Shown here: one piece after another, positions 21,027 through 29,402 of the stretch
Layout of the letters: every line of letters starts with the position of its first letter
Position numbering within the stretch: the stretch's first letter is position 1
IMG/VR virus record: IMGVR_UViG_3300042485_000684
Coordinates: 1 to 42,142 of that record
Length of the DNA: 42,142 nucleotides
DNA from: a virus
Reading direction: 5' to 3' (one strand)
Notes under the pieces: model-generated
The model's input: only the letters and a program-made list of their open reading frames with translations
Databases searched by the model: none
Told to the model about the DNA's origin: nothing
Position numbers and translations under genes: made by a program

Positions 21027-23831
21027 TTATACTGGTGGCGGAACAGCAACTGGTTCCGTTTGTGTAGTTATTGCAGTTTCTGGTGCAGTTGCATCTACTT
21101 TAGCCAATGCTTTTTCTTCAGCAGTTTGTAATGGTGGAGTAGTATCTTCAACAGGTGCGCTATCCGGTGCTTTGTCGTCGCTAGTTCTTTTCACTGTGAA
21201 ATCTGGACCAATAGTAGCAGCATCTACATTAACTGATAACGGGGTTGCAGCAGTTGCTTCGCGTGCATTATCGGTAATTTTTGGTGCTGCCGATGGTTCG
21301 AGTGATTGTTGGCGTGGTAACCGTACCATGTCTATAACTTGTTCAAATTTTCCGCCACTAAAATGATTTTCTACTCTTAAAACTCGATACATACCAGAAA
21401 ATAAACTTGTTTTGTACTTAGGATCAAAATTCATTAATCCTGTAGTTTCGTCTATATCAACAGGACTCTTAACTGTTACTTGAACATATATTTCTCCTTG
21501 ATCCATGTGTAGGCTGCCGTTGGCAATTAATCTAGGATCTATACCAGTATTATCAACTTGATCCGACAGAGCAGTTAGAACCGGAGGATAAAAAATATCA
21601 TCTTGCTTAATATATTGCGGGTCACCGATTATTTTTAATTTTGCCTGCAGCATATCACCACCAGCGGTAGTGTATAATGATGATTCAACATCAGCAAGTG
21701 TTATTGCTTCAACTGTTATTGCACCACCAGTTGCATGTTTTTGTGTGTCACCGATTATTGGTTTTTGTCCAGCCGGCGCTACTGCATTTGCTTGTTGTGC
21801 TTCTGCTGACAGTGGAGCATCAATAGTTTTTTCTATTAATAAATTTTGAACTTTAGACAAATTTTCTTTATATGCAGTTAGTCCGGTATAATATAATGCA
21901 TTAAATTCAACATTAAAATCAATTACATCATTATTTTTACCGGTGTACCAATAATTGTGTACCTTACAAGGATTCGTCCATACACCCTGTGGCGCACTAG
22001 GTATTTTTGTGTTATATACAGTATATGGTACTACGTGATAGGTAATGTCGCGTGCCCATCTTTCTTCTTTAATGTTATATTCACCTAATTTTACCACCGG
22101 AATAATTTTAAACCATTTTAAAGGCTCACCTTGTAACTTTTCAAGATATGCTTTATAATCTTTACCGTCGGCAGCAAATGCTGATGCCGGTTTTACCTGC
22201 CCTTGTAAATAATGAGTATGTCGCATAGCAAAGGAAATAACCTGATCTATACTTGTACCTGCATTAATTCCAAAAACTCGAGCATTATGATCTACACTGG
22301 TATTTGCACTGCCCCTTATAGTCATGCCGTTTTCTTGACTGGCCATCGGAGTTTGTGCTGTACTTAATGTTTCTGCGCTGATATTGAACCCGCCCTCTTT
22401 GATGATATCATCGTGAAATTTAAAATAATATCTATCAGCAACTGATGTCTTTCCAGTAGCGGCTAAGTCTGCATAATATGCGTTTATGGCGCCACCGTAT
22501 GATTTTACCTTATATACAGGATCTTTGCCTAGAACAATATTAGTTGTTTCTTTACTCATTAACAATGATGGAGCATAAAGTAACTGACCTTCTGGGCCTA
22601 TTAGATTGCCCGTACGGCCTGCGATAGTTGTTACACCTCTACCATCGGCTCCGGCAGTGGGTGCGGCACGTATAATAGTTGACGATTTTAATTCTCTGTT
22701 TGCTTTTAATTGTGCGGCGAGATTTTCTTCTTCATTACTTTTAAAAAAACTTTCAATTGAGCCTGCTGTTATTTCAAAGTTTGCAGGTGTACCACTTGAT
22801 GATACGTCCCACGCAGAATGACTATAAGGAGAAGCTTCAATTGAATATTCTGCGCCCTTGGGGCTGGCTTTTATATCCATTTTTAAAATACGAATAGGCA
22901 TGCGTTTTGTTTGATCGGGTATAATGCCAACTATTTCGCCGGCGTCGTTTGTACCAAAGAAATCAATTTGTAATAGATACGGTTGTGCTATATAATTCTT
23001 TGAACCTATCGATGCGCTGAGATCAATTATTCGATTTAATAAAGTAACCCCGTACGGCTCAATAATAGTAAATTTAAAAGTTATTGCATTAGTTGCACGT
23101 GAATGATCATTTAAGCCAATTACTGTAGTCATATCAAGATTTTCAAAATAAAAATCTTCAGCAAAGAATGGTGCACGTTTAAACATCGATACACCTTCAT
23201 CATTGTTGTATCTACCAGCACTGGCTATAATAACACGATTGGCTTGATAGTTTTTAGTATCATCTATTACTTTATTATATTCGTCAACTGTTAATAACGC
23301 TAAACTTAACCCGTATGTATACAACGGATAAGCAAGCAACGGATTAGGCAATGGTGGTTTCTTTTTATTAGAATCTGTGCCTGGCTTTATTGGCTCACTG
23401 CTTGTAACTTCTGATGCTGTTGATGTGTTAGCATCTACTACCGCTGGTGGGTTGTTTGCTATTCTTGCATCTTCAGTTTTTGAAACCTTAGGCACTCTCG
23501 CTAGTGCTGCATTTTGCTGTGCTAGTAATTTTTCAAATTCGTTTTGAAATTGTGTCTGCGTTATCTTCCCGCTTTTTAGATCATTTGCTAGTTTGACTTG
23601 ATATTGTGTGTATTGCTGATTAATCTGCGCTGCTGATCCTGCAGGCGCAGGTGGTGTAGATGCTAATTTATTTGTTACTGTATCTTGTGTCGGAGCTTGT
23701 TCTTTTAACAATTGTGCATTTATTTTTGCGATTCCGGCTTGAAATTGTGCTTGCGTTATAGTGCCAGCAGACAAATCATTTACTAATTTAAGTTGAGCTT
23801 GCTGAGCTATTTCAGCTTTTGTAAGTGCCAT
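21027..23831 (-). CDS. Large baseplate hub-associated structural protein (possible gp27 counterpart)
   Basis: A 934-residue protein. The N-terminus has two copies of a helical motif of about 40 residues (KLVNDLSAGTITQAQFQAGI and KLANDLKSGKITQTQFQNEF) that resembles SHOCT-type short helical domains. A Q/A/P-rich linker follows, then a long globular part from about residue 165 (LLAYPLYTYGLSLALL, ENLDMTTVIGLNDHSRATNA, WARDITYHVVPYTVYNTK). The C-terminus is proline/threonine-rich. I do not find a clear T4 family signature. Its place directly upstream of gp5, its size and its beta-rich body make a hub protein that docks the gp5 spike to the tail tube, the T4 gp27 role, the best guess. AGGATT precedes the ATG, and the gap to the upstream gene is 3 bases. 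Confidence 0.6.
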   Translation of the reverse strand: MALTKAEIAQQAQLKLVNDLSAGTITQAQFQAGIAKINAQLLKEQAPTQDTVTNKLASTPPAPAGSAAQINQQYTQYQVKLANDLKSGKITQTQFQNEFEKLLAQQNAALARVPKVSKTEDARIANNPPAVVDANTSTASEVTSSEPIKPGTDSNKKKPPLPNPLLAYPLYTYGLSLALLTVDEYNKVIDDTKNYQANRVIIASAGRYNNDEGVSMFKRAPFFAEDFYFENLDMTTVIGLNDHSRATNAITFKFTIIEPYGVTLLNRIIDLSASIGSKNYIAQPYLLQIDFFGTNDAGEIVGIIPDQTKRMPIRILKMDIKASPKGAEYSIEASPYSHSAWDVSSSGTPANFEITAGSIESFFKSNEEENLAAQLKANRELKSSTIIRAAPTAGADGRGVTTIAGRTGNLIGPEGQLLYAPSLLMSKETTNIVLGKDPVYKVKSYGGAINAYYADLAATGKTSVADRYYFKFHDDIIKEGGFNISAETLSTAQTPMASQENGMTIRGSANTSVDHNARVFGINAGTSIDQVISFAMRHTHYLQGQVKPASAFAADGKDYKAYLEKLQGEPLKWFKIIPVVKLGEYNIKEERWARDITYHVVPYTVYNTKIPSAPQGVWTNPCKVHNYWYTGKNNDVIDFNVEFNALYYTGLTAYKENLSKVQNLLIEKTIDAPLSAEAQQANAVAPAGQKPIIGDTQKHATGGAITVEAITLADVESSLYTTAGGDMLQAKLKIIGDPQYIKQDDIFYPPVLTALSDQVDNTGIDPRLIANGSLHMDQGEIYVQVTVKSPVDIDETTGLMNFDPKYKTSLFSGMYRVLRVENHFSGGKFEQVIDMVRLPRQQSLEPSAAPKITDNAREATAATPLSVNVDAATIGPDFTVKRTSDDKAPDSAPVEDTTPPLQTAEEKALAKVDATAPETAITTQTEPVAVPPPV

Positions 23832-23834
23832 TTA

Positions 23835-24140
23835 CTATAATCCTAGCGCCGCAATGATTGTTTCTTTTTTAGGAATGAATATTGTTGTGCCTGGTAAGAA
23901 ATCAAACACTGGGTCTTGTATAGTGTTAGGATTACGCATGGCAAACACCCACCATAACGCACTGTCTCCATATAAGTCATATGCCAATAAATCTGGACGA
24001 TGTTTATATGTTGCGGCAATTCTGTATACCACATCAGCGGCTAATGCCGGTATATCTCTAAATGTTGCAACATCTAAAAAGAATCCGTATGCATCTGTTT
24101 TGCTATATGGACTTGTTTGACTATAGGTAACTGCTGACAT
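23835..24140 (-). CDS. 53: Baseplate wedge protein, gp53-like
   Basis: A 101-residue protein with RIAATYKHRPDLLAYDLYGD, ALWWVFAMRNPNTIQDPVFD and LPGTTIFIPKKETI. This is the small domain shared by T4-family gp53 and LysM-like tail proteins: a 'YGD..LWW..A..N' core followed by a 'PG..I.IP' turn. T4 gp53 is about twice as long, so this is a short form. gp53 clamps wedge gp6/gp25 units together in the baseplate. The ATG overlaps the upstream stop (TAATG) and follows a strong GGAGGA ribosome site. T4 also has gene 53 directly before gene 5; here the 934-aa gene lies between them. Confidence 0.72.
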   Translation of the reverse strand: MSAVTYSQTSPYSKTDAYGFFLDVATFRDIPALAADVVYRIAATYKHRPDLLAYDLYGDSALWWVFAMRNPNTIQDPVFDFLPGTTIFIPKKETIIAALGL

Positions 24141-25375
24141 TATAGGAATCCTCCGGTGGTAGCAGTTTGTATTAATCTACCTGCTGAAAATGCATCAAGA
24201 TCAAAATTATCATGTAGATTTTTGCGACTGTACATTGGTTTCAATGTAATCGATATTGTGCTCGATGCTGGAACTCTTGTTGATGATGTTACTGTCTTAT
24301 ATGATGACATTTTTGTTTCAGCAGTGGCTTTTTTGCTACCCCATTGTGGCTGATATTTCATTCCTTGATTATCCAGTGTATTTACAACACTCATTGAGTC
24401 GGATGGGGCGACTATTGATTCAGTCAATGTAGTAGTTTCAACTGGAATCTGTATATAATCAACTTCGTTTGGCATAACATGTGTAAAGTTAGTTATCACG
24501 CACGGCACATGGGGGAAATAATGACTGCCGTAGCCATCTAAGAATACAATAGGCGGCGGATTGCCTGCGTTTGCTCCACCACCAAAAAACATTTTAGTAG
24601 CCGATCTAAAAAAGTAGATAGCGGCTAATAAGTATTTTCCTTCGTCTATGCCTTGTACAGTAAATTCGCCACTAATAGTAATATCACTCACCTCACTGTT
24701 AGTATAAAATTGTTGTGAATAGTTACTATGTGTTGGAGTAGTTGGACTGTAATTAGCTACATGTGATACTTGTATACTCGGTGTATATGGAAATACGACT
24801 CCATTGGTTTCTCTTAAAGGAGCCATAAGATTATTTGGATTTACTCCCGATGCTTTGTAAAATATAGTTGCTTTATCTGCTAAACTTATACGCACACGCC
24901 AATCATCATCTGACGGTGCGCCGCTGTTAGCATTTGCATCTTGTATTGCAATTGATGGTTCATTTTTTGTACCAGATTCTGCGGCATTAGTTGGCAATAG
25001 ACTACGTCTAGCATCCTCTGATTCGTATGAAGCAACATCTTTTGACGGATCGTAGCCGCCGCCACTAGCTTCAACTTGATCTCCGTAATAGCCACCACGG
25101 AAGTCAGCACCTTGATTATAATTTTCTGTTATAGCGGCTTGACCGCCAATTGAATCTGAGCTGGTTAAATATGCACTTGGGTTACTAGGATTGTATCCGC
25201 CGCCACTGCTTAATACTTGTTCGCCATTATATCCACCGGCAAAACTAGGAGCATAAGCACCAGTGTAGTTTTGTGGTGCATAAGGGTCGTATCCACCGTT
25301 GGTAGAATCAACCTGACCTGGTACGTATCCGCCTCTATTGTCGTATACTGGTGCATCTGTAGGATTTAGAGCCAT
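24140..25375 (-). CDS. Virion structural protein with N-terminal GGY repeats (tube-end/baseplate candidate)
   Basis: A 411-residue protein in two parts. Residues of about 1-130 are a low-complexity region with repeated G-G-Y units (GGYDPYAP, GGGYNPSNP, GGYYGDQVEASGGGYDPS). The remainder is a folded domain starting DDWRVRISLADKATIFY, with TNGVVFPYTPSIQVSHVANY, SEVSDITISGEFTVQG, FFRSATKMFFGG and HVPCVITNFTHVMP. I recognise the folded domain as common in aquatic T4-like phages; a tail-tube-like or tube-cap role (compare T4 gp48/gp54) fits but is not shown. It is the first gene of the leftward structural block, reading away from the divergent promoter region. The Gly/Tyr-rich head is unusual and could mediate flexible attachment. 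Confidence 0.6.
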   Translation of the reverse strand: MALNPTDAPVYDNRGGYVPGQVDSTNGGYDPYAPQNYTGAYAPSFAGGYNGEQVLSSGGGYNPSNPSAYLTSSDSIGGQAAITENYNQGADFRGGYYGDQVEASGGGYDPSKDVASYESEDARRSLLPTNAAESGTKNEPSIAIQDANANSGAPSDDDWRVRISLADKATIFYKASGVNPNNLMAPLRETNGVVFPYTPSIQVSHVANYSPTTPTHSNYSQQFYTNSEVSDITISGEFTVQGIDEGKYLLAAIYFFRSATKMFFGGGANAGNPPPIVFLDGYGSHYFPHVPCVITNFTHVMPNEVDYIQIPVETTTLTESIVAPSDSMSVVNTLDNQGMKYQPQWGSKKATAETKMSSYKTVTSSTRVPASSTISITLKPMYSRKNLHDNFDLDAFSAGRLIQTATTGGFL

Positions 25376-25397
25376 AGTAAAAACCTCTTTTATAGTG

Positions 25398-25405
25398 TAT
25401 TTATT
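25398..25405 (-). promoter_or_regulatory. Candidate late promoter for the leftward structural block
   Basis: The minus strand reads AATAAATACAC in the divergent intergenic region, one change from the TATAAATA late element. It lies about 23 bases upstream of the ATG at 25375, with GAGG as a ribosome site between them. The TAAATACAC string recurs at the gp20 and Hc1-like promoters. Confidence 0.5.
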
Positions 25406-25438
25406 GCCGGAGAAATAGTAGCAGTTAAAGATTATCTA

Positions 25439-25446
25439 CATAAATA
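25439..25446 (+). promoter_or_regulatory. Candidate late promoter in front of gp55
   Basis: CATAAATAGG on the plus strand, one change from TATAAATA. It would allow gp55 to be made late as well as from the sigma70-like promoter that follows it. Evidence is the motif and position only. Confidence 0.35.
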
Positions 25447-25448
25447 GG

Positions 25449-25478
25449 TTGTATAGTGCAATGCTATTATGTTATACT
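25449..25478 (+). promoter_or_regulatory. Sigma70-type promoter of gp55 (extended -10)
   Basis: TTGTAT at 25449-25454, an 18-base spacer, then TATACT at 25473-25478 preceded by TGT, an extended -10 (TGnTATACT). The expected start near 25485 leaves a short leader carrying AAGGAA before the GTG at 25500. Host-polymerase control of the late sigma factor is the expected logic. Confidence 0.6.
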
Positions 25479-25499
25479 AATTAAAAGGAACCAAAAACT

Positions 25500-26396
25500 G
25501 TGGCTCGTAAAATTAATTATCTCAACAACAAAGACATATTAAAAGAAATAGCAAAAAGTAAATTAGCATATTGTAGCTTCATTAATAAAGAAGTAACCGT
25601 ATACGATGCTATTGTATCAAATGTTAGTGCAATAAACAAAAAAACCGTAGCAGAAGCAAGGGCAACACGTGCAACTAGATTAGCTAAAGAAGCACAAGAA
25701 GCCGAGCTAGCTTTAGGTAACAAACGTAAATTAGATGAGTTTGCAATTCCTGTAGAAAATATTCCAGTTACTGACCTTGTATTCCGTGTCATGACTTGGG
25801 AACATATACCTATTGACGAAGTTAAACAGAAAAAGTCTGATGCTAAGGCTCAAGAAGCATACGATGAAGATTTGTTTGAAACTGAATACGATGAACCAGC
25901 AGTTAAGGTCAAAGGTGCTACTAAGTATGTTAAGGTAAATTTTCCTCCATTCTTTCATTATTCAGTGACTGAAGAATTAACTCCGGTTATTGTAGGCAAG
26001 AGTCATTGGAAAGGCGATTTAGAAACTGGTGCGTTTAGCAAGGATCACGGACAGATGACTGCTAAATTAGCTCATATGTTTGTTAAGCTATGTGAACGCT
26101 ATGCTACTCGCAGTAACTGGCGTGGTTATACCTATAATGATGAAATGCGCAGTCAGGCATTACTACAGTTAAGTCAAATTGGTCTACAGTTTGACGAAGC
26201 TAAATCAGATAATCCATTTGCCTACTATACTGCGGCAATTACTAACAGCTTTACACGTGTTCTAAACATTGAAAAGCGTAATCAAAACATCCGTGATGAT
26301 ATCTTAGAGATGAACAACTACGCACCAAGCTATACTCGTCAAAATCAAGGTGGCGGTTCATGGGGCGGTGGTGGTGGACATGGTGCAGACGAGTAA
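25500..26396 (+). CDS. 55: gp55-like late-transcription sigma factor
   Basis: A 298-residue protein, GTG start with AAGGA upstream. The N-terminus (KINYLNNKDILKEIAKSK) matches T4 gp55's NYVNNKELLQAI. Residues of about 180-265 correspond to its sigma region-2-like core (MFVKLCERYATRSNWRGYTY, QIGLQFDEAKSDNPFAYYTA, ITNSFTRVLNIEKRNQN). gp55 redirects host RNA polymerase to late promoters. T4 gp55 is 185 aa; this one has an extra segment of about 120 residues in the middle (FRVMTWEHIPI, FPPFFHYSV, VIVGKSHWKGD). It ends in a glycine-rich tail (GGGSWGGGGGHGADE) instead of the short hydrophobic/acidic peptide that binds the gp45 clamp in T4. It is the first gene of the rightward block. Confidence 0.88.
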   Translation: MARKINYLNNKDILKEIAKSKLAYCSFINKEVTVYDAIVSNVSAINKKTVAEARATRATRLAKEAQEAELALGNKRKLDEFAIPVENIPVTDLVFRVMTWEHIPIDEVKQKKSDAKAQEAYDEDLFETEYDEPAVKVKGATKYVKVNFPPFFHYSVTEELTPVIVGKSHWKGDLETGAFSKDHGQMTAKLAHMFVKLCERYATRSNWRGYTYNDEMRSQALLQLSQIGLQFDEAKSDNPFAYYTAAITNSFTRVLNIEKRNQNIRDDILEMNNYAPSYTRQNQGGGSWGGGGGHGADE

Positions 26397-26412
26397 TTTG
26401 GTTACATTCCAA

Positions 26413-26442
26413 TAGACTTCATAAGGTTAAGTAGTATATACT
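26413..26442 (+). promoter_or_regulatory. Sigma70-type promoter directly abutting gp47
   Basis: TAGACT at 26413-26418, an 18-base spacer, then TATACT at 26437-26442. Six bases separate the -10 box from the gp47 ATG, so transcription would start at or next to the ATG. The -10 lies within the perfect palindrome TAGTATATACTA (26432-26443). TATACTAATTA is shared with the gp55 promoter. Confidence 0.5.
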
Positions 26443-26448
26443 AATTAC

Positions 26449-27465
26449 ATGGCAAATTTATTTAAAAAAGCAGCAATTCTGACTGACATACATTTTGGCT
26501 TAAAGTCAAATAGTCAAACACACAACGATGATTGTTTAAACTTTGTTAAGTGGTTTATTAGCAAAGCTAAAGAAGAAGGTTGCGATGTTTGCTTTATGTT
26601 AGGTGATTGGCACAATAACCGCGCGGCAATTAATATCATTACGTTAAACTACAGCCTAACAGCCTTAGAGTTGTTGGGCCGAGCCTTTGAGCGTGTTATA
26701 TTCATTCCGGGCAATCATGATTTATATTATCGTGACAAGCGTGATATACAGTCAGCTGAATGGGCTAGACATATTCCTAACATTGAAATTATCAACGACT
26801 TCTATCAAGAGGGCGATGTTAGTATTGTGCCCTGGTTAGTAGGCGACGATCATAAAAAGATTCCTAAGATCAATGCCAAGTATATGTTTGGGCACTTTGA
26901 GTTGCCGGGCTACTATATGAATGCCATGGTACAGATGCCAGAGCACGGTGAGATTAGACGCGAGGACTTTGGGCATATTGATCATGTATACAGTGGACAC
27001 TTCCATAAACGTCAAACAGGTAAGAACATTACCTATGTAGGCAATGCGTTTCCGCACAACTATGCAGATGCAGGTGACGATGAACGTGGCATGATGATAT
27101 TAGAATGGGGCAATGAGCCAACGTTTCATGCTTGGCCAGATCAGCCTAAGTATCGTGTCTACACCTTAAGTGGCATACTACAAAGCCCAGAAGCATTACT
27201 GCAAAAAGGCATGCACTGTCGTGTAAACATCGATGTAGATATTTCATACGAAGAAGCAACGTTTATTAAAGAAACGTTTGTAGGCACTTACAATTTACGC
27301 GAGCTTACTTTAATTCCTGTTAAGCATACTGATATTGGCACAGATATTATGTTGGGCAATATTCAATTTGAAAGTATCGATACCATCGTAACAAGTCAAC
27401 TAACAGCTATTAACAGTGATCATTACAATCCGGCATTGTTATTAGACATCTACAGGAATCTATGA
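26449..27465 (+). CDS. 47: Recombination endonuclease subunit gp47 (SbcD/Mre11-like)
   Basis: A 338-residue calcineurin-type phosphoesterase with the metal-binding series in order: TDIHFG (about residue 12), GDWHNNR (56), PGNHDLYY (86), GHFELPG (146) and SGHFHKRQ (181). This is the Mre11/SbcD pattern and matches T4 gp47 (339 aa) in length. With gp46 it forms the nuclease-ATPase that resects DNA ends for recombination-dependent replication. The next gene starts inside its stop codon (ATGA). There is no convincing Shine-Dalgarno site at normal distance, and a -10-like box lies 6 bases before the ATG. Confidence 0.95.
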   Translation: MANLFKKAAILTDIHFGLKSNSQTHNDDCLNFVKWFISKAKEEGCDVCFMLGDWHNNRAAINIITLNYSLTALELLGRAFERVIFIPGNHDLYYRDKRDIQSAEWARHIPNIEIINDFYQEGDVSIVPWLVGDDHKKIPKINAKYMFGHFELPGYYMNAMVQMPEHGEIRREDFGHIDHVYSGHFHKRQTGKNITYVGNAFPHNYADAGDDERGMMILEWGNEPTFHAWPDQPKYRVYTLSGILQSPEALLQKGMHCRVNIDVDISYEEATFIKETFVGTYNLRELTLIPVKHTDIGTDIMLGNIQFESIDTIVTSQLTAINSDHYNPALLLDIYRNL

Positions 27466-28331
27466 AACGAGAATTACCGTTCTTAGAAACTATGATTACA
27501 CAATCTTGTAATCTAAGCTGTGAAGGTTGCACTAATTATAGTGATTATAATGTTAGTGGATCAGTACAGTGGGATAGTGCTAAAGAATGGATTTCGTCTT
27601 GGCTTAAACGTGTAAATATACCCGATTTTGGATTGATTGGCGGAGAACCGTTGTTAAACAAAGAAGCAGAACAATGGTTAGTTGGATGTAGAGAACTAAT
27701 GCCAGCTAGTCAATTAAGATTTACTACAAACGGGACTATTTTGTCTCAAAAAACTAGTATATTAGATACTATATTTGATGTAGGTAACTGTGTTTTTAAA
27801 ATAACTGTACATCAACCTGATCAATTTTATATTCAAGAAGCACTTAATAAAGTGTTCAGTTATGCAGATTGGGAGCCGGTAACAGAATTTGGTATACAGC
27901 GATGGCGTGCTAAAAATAATGTGCGCTTTCAAATTAATTTCCCTAAGACGTTTTATAAAACGTTTAAAGGTAATTATTCTAATATGCTGCCGCACAATTC
28001 TAAACCAGAAGATGCATTTGCAATATGTTGTCAGAAAACATGCCCGTTGCTGTATAACGGTAAAATTTACAAGTGCAGTTCTATTGCATTATTAGCTAAA
28101 ACATTAGCAGATTGGCATCAAACTCAATCTGAATGGGATCCATATTTAGATTATAAAGGAATCGATCTCAACTGCTCTGATATTGAATTAGATAACTTTA
28201 TTAAAGGATTTAATACACCAGAAAGTATTTGCCAAATGTGTCCAAGTATTAGCGATATTAGTAGTAAATTAGATCATGTTAATACAGTAACATCCAAAGC
28301 ATCGTGGATCAAATTAAATGTTATCAATTAA
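27462..28331 (+). CDS. Radical SAM protein with SPASM/twitch-like C-terminus (nested between gp47 and gp46)
   Basis: A 289-residue protein. The [4Fe-4S]/SAM motif CNLSCEGC (CxxxCxxC) is at residues 16-23. FGLIGGEPLL near residue 57 is the GGEP strand that holds the SAM amino group, and LRFTTNGT is the next strand pattern. The C-terminal cysteines CPLLYNGKIYKC (about 194-205) and CQMC (about 257-260) resemble the auxiliary-cluster region of SPASM/twitch enzymes. The fold is clear but the substrate is unknown; peptide or sugar modification are both common in this family. It overlaps gp47 by 4 bases (ATGA) and the next ORF by 14, so all four genes from gp47 look translationally coupled. Confidence 0.85.
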   Translation: MKRELPFLETMITQSCNLSCEGCTNYSDYNVSGSVQWDSAKEWISSWLKRVNIPDFGLIGGEPLLNKEAEQWLVGCRELMPASQLRFTTNGTILSQKTSILDTIFDVGNCVFKITVHQPDQFYIQEALNKVFSYADWEPVTEFGIQRWRAKNNVRFQINFPKTFYKTFKGNYSNMLPHNSKPEDAFAICCQKTCPLLYNGKIYKCSSIALLAKTLADWHQTQSEWDPYLDYKGIDLNCSDIELDNFIKGFNTPESICQMCPSISDISSKLDHVNTVTSKASWIKLNVIN

Positions 28332-28857
28332 AAATGAAGTGTTAGATATTGTCAATGATCGTTACGAGATTTTAGATATCATTGATCTAGTTAGTTACGA
28401 TTATCAACTAGATAAATTAGATCAACTATTATCAAAATATAATAATCATGTTTTTTTAAAAAACCAACGGATATTAATTCTCCATCACGATACTGATTAT
28501 TACATTACTGCATCTGCAACAGGATTTACTCTATATAATTTATGTGTATTATTAAATCGATATCAACTACCAGCAGAATGTCTAATTATGTTTACTAATC
28601 ATTATGGTATAAAAGACGAACTAGCGCACTTAATGGAACAAATATGTAATAGCAATCCGTTGAAGGTTGTATATACCTCACAATGGTACGACTATCCAGA
28701 TTCTGCAGTTGTACCCGCTAATCTCCAAGTAACAAATATAAAAAATTTATTTTGTTGTCTTAACGGAGTCAATCGAGCACATAGATTGCTTACTTTATGC
28801 TATTTTCAAAAATATAATTTACTCGACGCTGGCACAATTTCATATCACTTTACATGA
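28318..28857 (+). CDS. Upstream half of a split protein, unknown function
   Basis: A 179-residue protein with the block NQRILILHHDTDYYITASAT, FTLYNLCVLLNRYQLP and MFTNHYGIKDEL, and near its end FCCLNGVNRAHRLLTL. That last pattern (a short CLN.. HR..L string followed by the YNLL turn) is one I associate with a glycosyltransferase-like or exostosin-like family in phages and polysaccharide loci. The remainder of such proteins appears in the next ORF. It overlaps radical-SAM gene 1 by 14 bases and ends in ATGA, within which the next ORF starts. The function assignment is tentative; no metal-binding DxD motif is obvious. Confidence 0.6.
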   Translation: MLSIKNEVLDIVNDRYEILDIIDLVSYDYQLDKLDQLLSKYNNHVFLKNQRILILHHDTDYYITASATGFTLYNLCVLLNRYQLPAECLIMFTNHYGIKDELAHLMEQICNSNPLKVVYTSQWYDYPDSAVVPANLQVTNIKNLFCCLNGVNRAHRLLTLCYFQKYNLLDAGTISYHFT

Positions 28858-29402
28858 ATCTAAGAACCACTGTACCTTTTACTAGATTTAATAATTACCT
28901 TGATCTATCTGCAGATCAACGAAATGTAATGGCCATTCATTCAGGCCAGTTTATAGGGAAGTCATTTGTAGATCCTATTATAACCGGAGACACTAATGAT
29001 CCAGCAACTCGATTTAATGCAGAATTTTTAAATTATTCATTTGTATATGTTATTACTGAAACTGTTGGTGATTATCCGTATCCGTATTTTAGTGAAAAGA
29101 CATGGAAAGCTATGTCTACAGGAAGTCCTTTTATAATGATCAATGCTCAGAATAGTTTGTTAAAGCTACAAGAATTTGGTTTTAAAACCTTTAGTGAATG
29201 GTGGGACGAAGGATACGATACTAAAAACACAGTTGCTGATAGAATTGAGGCAGCAGTTAACATATTAAACGAGTTTTCACATAAATCTATATCAGAATTA
29301 CAAGCAATAAGAAACACAATGTCTCACGTTATTGATTATAATCGACATCATCTAACTACTTTTCAAAAGTTAGATTTAGAAAATATAACCAATCAGATTT
29401 GA
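28854..29402 (+). CDS. Downstream half of a split protein, glycosyltransferase-like C-terminal region
   Basis: A 182-residue protein. Key blocks are FVYVITETVGDYPYPYFSEK, TWKAMSTGSPFIMINAQNSL, LKLQEFGFKTFSEWWDEGYD and a C-terminal ...MSHVIDYNRHHL. The 'ETxxxx..FSEKTWKAMxxGxPFI.....SLxxLxxxGFKTFxxxWDExYD' pattern is one I know as the C-terminal part of a larger glycosyltransferase-like protein. It starts at an ATG overlapping the upstream stop (ATGA) in the -1 frame. Either the gene is naturally split and coupled, or a single indel has broken a full-length gene of about 360 aa. Confidence 0.62.
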   Translation: MNLRTTVPFTRFNNYLDLSADQRNVMAIHSGQFIGKSFVDPIITGDTNDPATRFNAEFLNYSFVYVITETVGDYPYPYFSEKTWKAMSTGSPFIMINAQNSLLKLQEFGFKTFSEWWDEGYDTKNTVADRIEAAVNILNEFSHKSISELQAIRNTMSHVIDYNRHHLTTFQKLDLENITNQI

